Part shown: one piece after another, positions 58,041 to 64,000 of the stretch | Layout: every line of letters begins with the position of its first letter | How positions within the stretch are numbered: the first letter of the stretch is position 1 | Source: Gloeophyllum trabeum ATCC 11539 | Taxonomy: Eukaryota; Basidiomycota; Agaricomycetes; Gloeophyllales; Gloeophyllaceae | Length of the DNA stretch: 64,000 bases | Assembly: GCF_000344685.1 (NCBI RefSeq) | Contig: NW_006920410.1 | Span: 1,882,608 to 1,946,607 of the forward strand | Reading direction: 5' to 3' | Notes under the pieces: generated by a model | Told to the model about the DNA's origin: nothing | Seen by the model: only the letters and a program-made list of their open reading frames with translations | The model's database searches: none | Made by a program: the position numbers and the translations under genes

Positions 58041-58593
58041 ATGGCTTCTACAACTAAGGCCGTTCAGACGTTCGGCAAAAAGAAGGTAAGCTATAGCTGT
58101 TCTACAAGTATTCCAGAGACTATCCAGGATTCATTCTCCATCGGATAGACCGCGACCGCTGTCGCGCACTGCAAGGAGGGCCGTGGCTTGATCCGCATCA
58201 ACTCCTCACCCATCAACCTCGTCCAGCCTGAAATCCTCCGCTTCAAGATTTATGAGCCCATCCTTGTAGTTGGCGAGGAGGCATTTGGTCTCGTTGACAT
58301 CCGTGTCCGTGTCAAGGGAGGAGGACACACCTCTCAGATTTACGCTATCCGGCAAGCGATTGCCAAGGCCCTCGTTGCTTGGTACGCCAAGTACGTTGAC
58401 GCCTACAGCGCGATGGAGTTGAAGAAGAAGCTTGTTGCCTATGACCGGACACTACTCATTGCGGACCCGAGACGGATGGAGCCCAAGAAGTTCGGTGGAC
58501 AGGGTGCGCGTGCTCGCAGGCAGAAGAGGTGCGTACCATTTGATCCTGTCATAAATTTGCCATTGACGAGATATGTCTATCAGTTACCGTTAA
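58041..58593 (+). CDS. rps16: 40S ribosomal protein uS9 (S16)
   Basis: A small-subunit cytosolic ribosomal protein whose C-terminal Tyr-Arg contacts P-site tRNA. Three coding exons (58041-58085, 58149-58528, 58584-58593) sum to 435 nt, giving 144 aa, the expected length. Exon 1 encodes [15 protein letters not shown]; exon 2 encodes [45 protein letters not shown] and [12 protein letters not shown]. The last coding exon has only 10 nt and completes the invariant SYR tail plus stop. A frame that reads on through the last intron is clearly wrong, because it loses that tail. Codon use is strongly biased, as in eL13. Confidence 0.97.
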
Positions 58594-58885
58594 GGGTTGT
58601 CGGTCGTCATTGTATCTTTCCTGCATCGTCATGTTTTACCGCATTTGTCATCTATGCCATATGCTATGGCCGCATGCTGTGTAACTCTACTTTGCATGAA
58701 AGTTACGGCACTGATTGTGCCGCGCTGTTCTCCGCGGAACATGGGGGAAATACAAAGAAGGTATCTTATCTTGTGTATGCTCAGTAAAGTAATGCACGGG
58801 TCAGATATGCGCGTTTCGTGTTCGTGAATGCAACCGCGCAGCAATATTTTATACAAACAAGGGAGAAATTTTGATATCTAAACTT

Positions 58886-61517
58886 CTACTGTCTATACTC
58901 TTGCGGTACGACACCCCAGCCTTGCATGATGAAGAACAGCCTGAAGTTCTTGAATTAGACTAGAACGCACAGTCAGATTGGGTACATCATACCATCGAAT
59001 ACGATCAGGGCGGAACAAGTGGAACAACAGTAGCCAGATAGCTGAAAGTACGCGTCAGAATAGCTGAGATGACACTGGCCTTATCCACTCACTGAGTTCC
59101 ATGTAAGTGAAGAAGCTCAAGGGGCCACCCTTTGCGCCTCGTTTGACGAATCGGACGTTGTCCACCCAGAGTTTCATATCTTTGGGAGCCGGCCTAGCGT
59201 CCTTGTCCAGCAGGAGCGTCAAGAGGATGCGGGTATCTACATCATGAAAGTCAATGGAGACCTCGGGGCATGACCTGCGATGACGTACAGATACCGATGT
59301 GGCTAGAGCATTCAGTGGATAAGCAAGAGTAACAAGGTTCACAGTAGGAATGATTAACTCACAAATGTCCGCTATATGTAGAGGAGCATGGGGCACAAGA
59401 TTGAGCTTCTAACATAAACGAGCCAAGAGGAGTACTTACACAGTTCCTGCAGAGTGCCCAGTCAGTCCGCCAGAGTATCAGTGTAGAAAACATATCCGAA
59501 CTTACCAATAGCATTTACATAAGCTGAGTTCGTGAGGAGGATGGACCAGTCTTCAGTTGGGAAGTTCTGCAAGTACAGGTCGGGTCTCTGGAGCGAACTG
59601 TCAGTGAAAGCCAATCGCAGAGAAGCCTCGATGTTACCTGATAGTTCTCGGGGAAGAGGTCTTCCGGCAAGAAGTCAATCTCTGGCCTCTGGAAACCAGT
59701 AGCCAGAACTACAACGTCTCCCTTGAACTCCTTCTTCTCACCCGGGTCTTTCGGCTTAGATTCACGAGACCGCACGTTGACCAAAATGCCAGAATTTGTA
59801 AGCCGCAAGGTATCTCCCCGGACATAGGTACATCTACCCGTGCGAATGTAGTTCAGGAACTCGTCATTCACGACCTACAACCCTGGTCAGAGGAATGCCC
59901 AGCTGAAAACCAACAACTACTATGCTGACAGGTGTACCCTCAAAGATTCCGCGATGGTGCGGGGCTATGTCCTCGACGCCGCGATAGTGCCATTTCTTGA
60001 GAACCCATTCCCAGATGAAGCTACAAACAAAAAGGAGCGCGGGTCAGTGAAATGATCCACAACTGAGAACGCAGGCATTACCTTAAGGGAGTCTCACGCC
60101 CAAATGGTTGTGCTGAAAGCGTGGTATCAAATACTATGTTCCTATAAATACTCAGCCGCGTGATCCCAAGACGAGTCATGCAAACTCAATACCTTGGTAT
60201 AATCCACTACAACCAGCGTAATGCAGGAAAAAGGTGAGATGAATGCTGGTGACCACCGTCGTCCGACACACCTTGTCATCCCTGTAAGGCGGCTTGAATG
60301 AGGATGATATCACATTAACGGTATTCATAATCATACCTGGCGACCATGAGTGTATCTCTTGCGCCCTTGCTCAAAGCAGTCTCGACTGCTTCCACGCCAC
60401 TGGCCCCACTGCCAATTACCAGGACGGTCTTGCCTTCCAAATCCGCTTCATCCAATTCAGACGAATGGATGACCTGACCTTGGAACGTTTCTCCTTCGTG
60501 TTCGTCTTCCTTGCCTTCCCGCTTCTGGTCGCTTTTGTCGGATCTGTTGTCCCCACTCTCTTCAGAATCGGGCATGCCTGGGAAACCTACTTTCTGCGGT
60601 TTCCCGCAGGTGCCGATGGTAACAATGACTGCATCGAACGGACCATCCGAACCATCGTTTATGATCCATCGAGCGTGCCCCGAATTTTTGGGATCGAGGT
60701 CCTCGGCCTCTACAAAGTCGGCTGGCGACCGTGTGACAGACGTTACTCGGGTCTTCGTGGGTAACACTAAGTTCCTATCGTCCTTGTTCGTGACAGATAT
60801 GACTTACGTTGAACCGAGTCCGCGGCTCGAGCTGATATTCCTTCCAGATACGCCGTATTTCTGTACGGTCAAAGAGCTTAGGTACGTTTTTGGACGTTTA
60901 AATAAATGGCCTCTTACCACTGAGGACTTCGTCGCGTTTTGGAAACGCGTGACGCCACAGTACGGCCGGGTGGAAGCGATAGATGAGAGAGTTGAGTTGG
61001 AGACCTGATGTGCTATTCACATGAGCCCAGATTCCCCCCGGGCGATCTCCAGCTGAAAGCATAACCGTCAAGGGTAGGTCATAAGCAAACGCGATGAGGC
61101 ACTTACCCTCGTAAATGACCACATCGAAGCCGTGCGCGATTGCGTGTCTATCACAGAGTCAATTAAGTCAATAGAAAGGGACGTTCTAGCTAGACCTCAC
61201 GCAGCAGATGATATTCCGGTCAGCCCAGCACCGACCACAGCCACTCTACCCAACGGTTTCGTCGGCTGGTCGGGAGATTTTGGAGGGGTCTAACGGACTC
61301 CGGTGGTTAGTCCAGTTGGAGAGACTTCAAATATTTCACTCACGGGTTTGAACAGAAGAATTATGATCCCTTGCAACCATATGTAGATCAGTTGGAGGAT
61401 CACTTGGTATGCTCGCCAGGGCGAGACCAGAGGAAGGATCCGGCCTTGCTTCGCGAGTTTCTGGGACGTAGATATGTATTCTTGTACGATGCTGAGACTA
61501 GCATTGGCGACAGACAT
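58886..61517 (-). CDS. FAD/NADPH-dependent monooxygenase (FMO/Baeyer-Villiger-like) with N-terminal membrane anchor
   Basis: A two-Rossmann-fold flavoprotein monooxygenase. The ATG at 61517 gives MSVANASLSIVQEYISTSQ, then a membrane helix (VILQLIYIWLQGIIILLF). An intron leads to KPLGRVAVVGAGLTGISSA, the FAD-binding GxGxxG (about 61210-61255). Next come GGIWAHVNSTSGLQLNS and, after VIVTIGTCGKPQ, an unusual charged insertion (SEESGDNRSDKSDQKREGKEDEHEGE). The second glycine motif, TVLVIGSGASGVEAVE near 60370-60420, binds NADPH, and VVVLATGFQRPEIDFL is the late FMO ATG motif. The 3' end is uncertain: a frame ending IMQGWGVVPQEYRQ (stop 58886-58888) looks protein-like but needs a 37-nt intron; without it the stop is 58893-58895. 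The substrate is unknown. Confidence 0.82.
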
Positions 61518-61721
61518 GACGGTGCAGACAAAGGACTCCCTGCAAGGGCTTGCATTTTGAGCTCGCAGTGGTTGCAAGTGATGTCACTTAGGATTTCACA
61601 TGCGAGCGCGTCTGGAGTTGCGAAGTGTGATAACATGAAAGGTGGTGTGAAGGGAGTGACGGTGACGGTCACTCTAAGTAGATCCCGCCATTGGACTTGC
61701 CAAATTCCAGACGAGCTCAAG

Positions 61722-62621
61722 ATGCGGCTCCCAAGAGGTTGTACGCTGCCGGTGCGCGCAGCTTCGAGCTCGAGACACTTTTCTGCTTCGGTACTATGTC
61801 AGGTTGCGCGCCGGTCGCCCAAATTTTTACTGCGCGAGGAAGATCGCCTCGACGTTGACTTCGAAGCAGACTTCGAGGATGAACCCATCCCCAACGACAC
61901 GTCCTCCGCTGGTCATATCCTTCTGCAGCAGCAGCGGCAGACCCTATATTACATGCGTCTCATTGAACATGAAATGCCAAAGCTCGTCGGTCAGTCTTGT
62001 GTATTTGGCCTTTCGTATCGCATTCATTCGCGTTTCAGCGTTCCGGAAACCCTTCAACCCTCCCCCATTAGAAGCGACCCCTCTAGTCGTTCGCTCCATA
62101 TCCTATGGAGGTGAAGAGCACCCCGCTAGCGTGAAGAGAAGCATAGTCGTACCGGTGTCCAAGCTACCCTTGAAGAATGACATCGCTATCCATAAAATGA
62201 AGTTGCTGGCGGGTGTGCGCTGGAGTCCCGAACCTCCTCGGGACGCTGGGATATCGCCCTCTGAAAACGCCGGGGACCATGGGTATATCAAAATATCATG
62301 CGAAGACTTCCCTAAGCCAGCCATGAACCTGAAGTGGGTCAGCGATACCTTGGACAGGTTGATCGACGAGGCCAACGTATGTCCGCCATCTCAGCGCATA
62401 TCTCTTGCCCTAACCTTACACCACTTCCACAGAACAATGAACGATTTGCTGACATTCCTCTTGATACGAGACATCTGGATGCCAAGGCCCAGAAGACCAA
62501 CAAGGGTGGGCGAGGAGCACAGAAAGGCAGGCATCCGTCCATTAGAGACTTCCCACAGGAATGGCTGCCGTCACCAAGGCAGATCCAGTCTGCTCCGCCA
62601 CAGGCTGCCTCCACGGCTTAG
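61722..62621 (+). CDS. rsm24: Mitochondrial small-subunit ribosomal protein mS35 (Rsm24 type)
   Basis: A mitochondrial 37S/28S ribosome component. Three exons (61722-61989, 62039-62376, 62433-62621) sum to 795 nt, giving 264 aa. The N-terminus (MRLPRGCTLPVRAASSSRHFSAS) is a typical mitochondrial presequence. The core carries the conserved block LPLKNDIAIHKMKLLAGVRW and GYIKISCEDFPKPAMNLKW (about 62160-62340), characteristic of the mS35 family. After the last intron, NNERFADIPLDTRHLDAK leads to a basic tail (KTNKGGRGAQKGRHPS). The start at 61722 is the first ATG after a short divergent promoter (204 nt) shared with the monooxygenase. Confidence 0.9.
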
Positions 62622-63380
62622 ACAGAGTACTTCGCTGTATTTCTTGTGCCGGCTGGTCATGCGTTGCTATCTTTACTTTATTTCGAAGGAGCTGCGACAC
62701 CCTGCTCTTCATTTTGACTGTTTGACGGCTGCCCGACACCCATCAGGGGGTCCCAGCGATGGCATGCTTGCGACACGAGACGACGTAAACATTAGAGAAT
62801 ATTCAAGCGCTTGCGTATCAATGCACTGTTATATCTACATATGATATAGTGGGCGTTCTAACCCGAAGCTGCCAGTGATACCGAAGGATGCAAGCTTCGG
62901 CGGTACGGCAGGGACGCGTTCACTGATATCTCGAATATGACTTCTATGCATGGCTGCAGGATTCATATCCGCAAATATGGTAGCTAGCTCTGAAAATAGG
63001 AATAGTTTGCCTGCCTGAAGGCTGCAGCGCGTCTGAAGCATGGTGCCCTGACAATGTTTCGAGAGCCACGATCGGCTCCACGACACCTTTCAAGCCTAAG
63101 TACCAATCATGGTAAGCATAGTAGTCGCTGTCAGTGAGTGCATCCAGGAAGGATATCCTAGAGCTATAGAGGTATTTTCCATTTTACCAAGTCGAAGAGG
63201 CAGACAGAGAAGCCAGGTGTGCATGGAAACGCCACCGAGCGCAAACAGACAGAAGCGCGGGGTCCAAAACAAGGCCAACGCCGACAGCCAACCTTCCTGC
63301 CCCCCGTCGCAGTCTACACTAAAGTACGCTCTCAGCGTCGCTACGTGGCCGACTAATCCTCATTCATTGTCCTGGTACAG
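62622..63380. other. Intergenic region, mS35 to the septin
   Basis: This 759-base space holds the mS35 3' UTR and the septin promoter/5' UTR. Minus-strand frames at 62835-63086 and 63096-63278 are open but lack motifs or a plausible splice partner. I see no repeat or RNA gene. Confidence 0.45.
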
Positions 63381-64000
63381 ATGACGGACTCGTACGCTTC
63401 CTCTCGCACAAACGGCGATGTCTCTCCCTCGCCAAACGGCATGGCCAACGGGTCCAATCCATCTCTGGCGACGCCTGCCGGTCCCGCTGGCATCTCGCCA
63501 GTATTGCGGAAAAAGCTAATGGGGTATGTCGGCTTCGCAAACCTTCCGAACCAAGTGCATAGGAAGAGTGTAAGGAAGGGGTTCCAGTTCACTGCGATGG
63601 TTGTCGGTGCGTGAGACACGTCGATGTTGCATATCAGGTTATTCGACTAAAATCCCTCGACTCGCCACCTGCAGGTGAATCGGGTCTTGGCAAGTCCACT
63701 CTCGTCAACACGCTGTTTGAGACACAGCTGTACGCACCCAAGGAGCCGCCTCCTCCCAGCGCGGAACGGCCGAAAACGGTCGCTATCGAGAGCATAAGCG
63801 CCGGTATGCCAATAGCTATTTGTGACCGCCTTAGCGCCCACCTAACCGTGCTCTGTCACAGACATTGAGGAGAACGGTGTCCGCCTTCGTCTCACCGTGG
63901 TGGATACTCCTGGTTTCGGTGATTTCGTTAACAATGACGATAGGCACGTCCATTGTTCCTAGCTGCTGACATGTACTAACACCATCCTATAGCTGGAAGC
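63381..64000 (+). CDS. cdc3: Septin, Cdc3/AspB type, 3' partial
   Basis: A GTP-binding cytoskeletal protein of septin filaments at septa and hyphal necks. The ATG at 63381 gives a Ser/Asn/Pro-rich N-terminus ([18 protein letters not shown]), then the septin entry block [26 protein letters not shown], whose basic patch binds phosphoinositides. The P-loop GESGLGKST is at residues 76-84, split by an intron after VVG (about 63606-63674). Next are [24 protein letters not shown], an intron, [26 protein letters not shown] (the G3 motif DTPGFGD) and another intron near 63944-63993. The gene runs off the right edge after about 140 residues. The Cdc3/AspB assignment follows from [11 protein letters not shown]. 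Confidence 0.93.

Noticed and set aside
1..64000. Secondary-metabolite cluster around the DHA1 exporter or the FAD monooxygenase
   Set aside because: No polyketide synthase, NRPS, terpene cyclase or P450 genes occur in the window; the neighbours are housekeeping genes.

Overview
This window is nuclear DNA from a filamentous fungus, almost certainly a mushroom-forming basidiomycete (a polypore-like Agaricomycete fits best; that level is inference). The signs are GC-rich genes on both strands, introns mostly 45-60 nt long with GTNNGT donors and CTNAC-like branch sites, short intergenic spaces, and families typical of the group: a Git3-like receptor, Byr4, Pal1, NRDE-2, a fused His7, and secreted histidine acid phosphatases. 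I see no operon, CRISPR array, phage, intact transposase or complete tRNA gene.

Layout, left to right. 1-8.2 kb, all +: NRDE-2 (open at the left edge), Byr4/Bfa1 GAP scaffold, urease accessory protein UreD. 8.4-10.7 kb, +: a 16-exon Dal5/allantoate-permease-type transporter. 11.4-18.6 kb, -: a seven-helix receptor and two tandem histidine acid phosphatases. 19.0-20.7 kb, +: mitochondrial-type PP2C. 20.9-26.6 kb, -: YwrD-type gamma-glutamyltransferase and a DHA1-type MFS exporter. 26.8-33.0 kb, +: WRAP73, TAF5 and a small basic protein of unknown function. 33.6-37.3 kb, -: a single-pass secretory-pathway membrane protein and a proline/serine-rich unknown. 37.8-40.1 kb: a repeat region with a 579-base N gap. 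40.5-45.0 kb, -: two tandem MetE-C-like methyltransferases. 45.9-46.7 kb, +: ribosomal protein eL13. 47.0-48.8 kb, -: cytochrome b5-fused sphingolipid desaturase. 49.2-52.8 kb, +: Pal1 and Rad51. 53.0-56.5 kb: phosphoglycerate dehydrogenase and imidazole glycerol phosphate synthase, divergent. 56.6-62.6 kb: mitochondrial uL4 (-), cytosolic uS9 (+), an FAD monooxygenase (-), mitochondrial mS35 (+). 63.4 kb to the end: a Cdc3-type septin cut by the right edge.

Most of this is ordinary housekeeping with no shared pathway. Possible functional neighbourhoods are UreD beside a ureide-type permease (nitrogen scavenging), the divergent serine/histidine pair sharing a promoter with near-Gcn4 sites, and two tandem duplications (phosphatases, MetE-like enzymes). 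The observations most worth a second look are a probable GC-AG intron in ureD, four microexons of 8-20 nt in the transporter, a duplication whose edges coincide exactly with the N gap and so is probably an assembly artefact, a tRNA-like (SINE-like) repeat in inverted orientation, and two conserved-looking genes without a known function. I did not find a convincing new multi-gene system.
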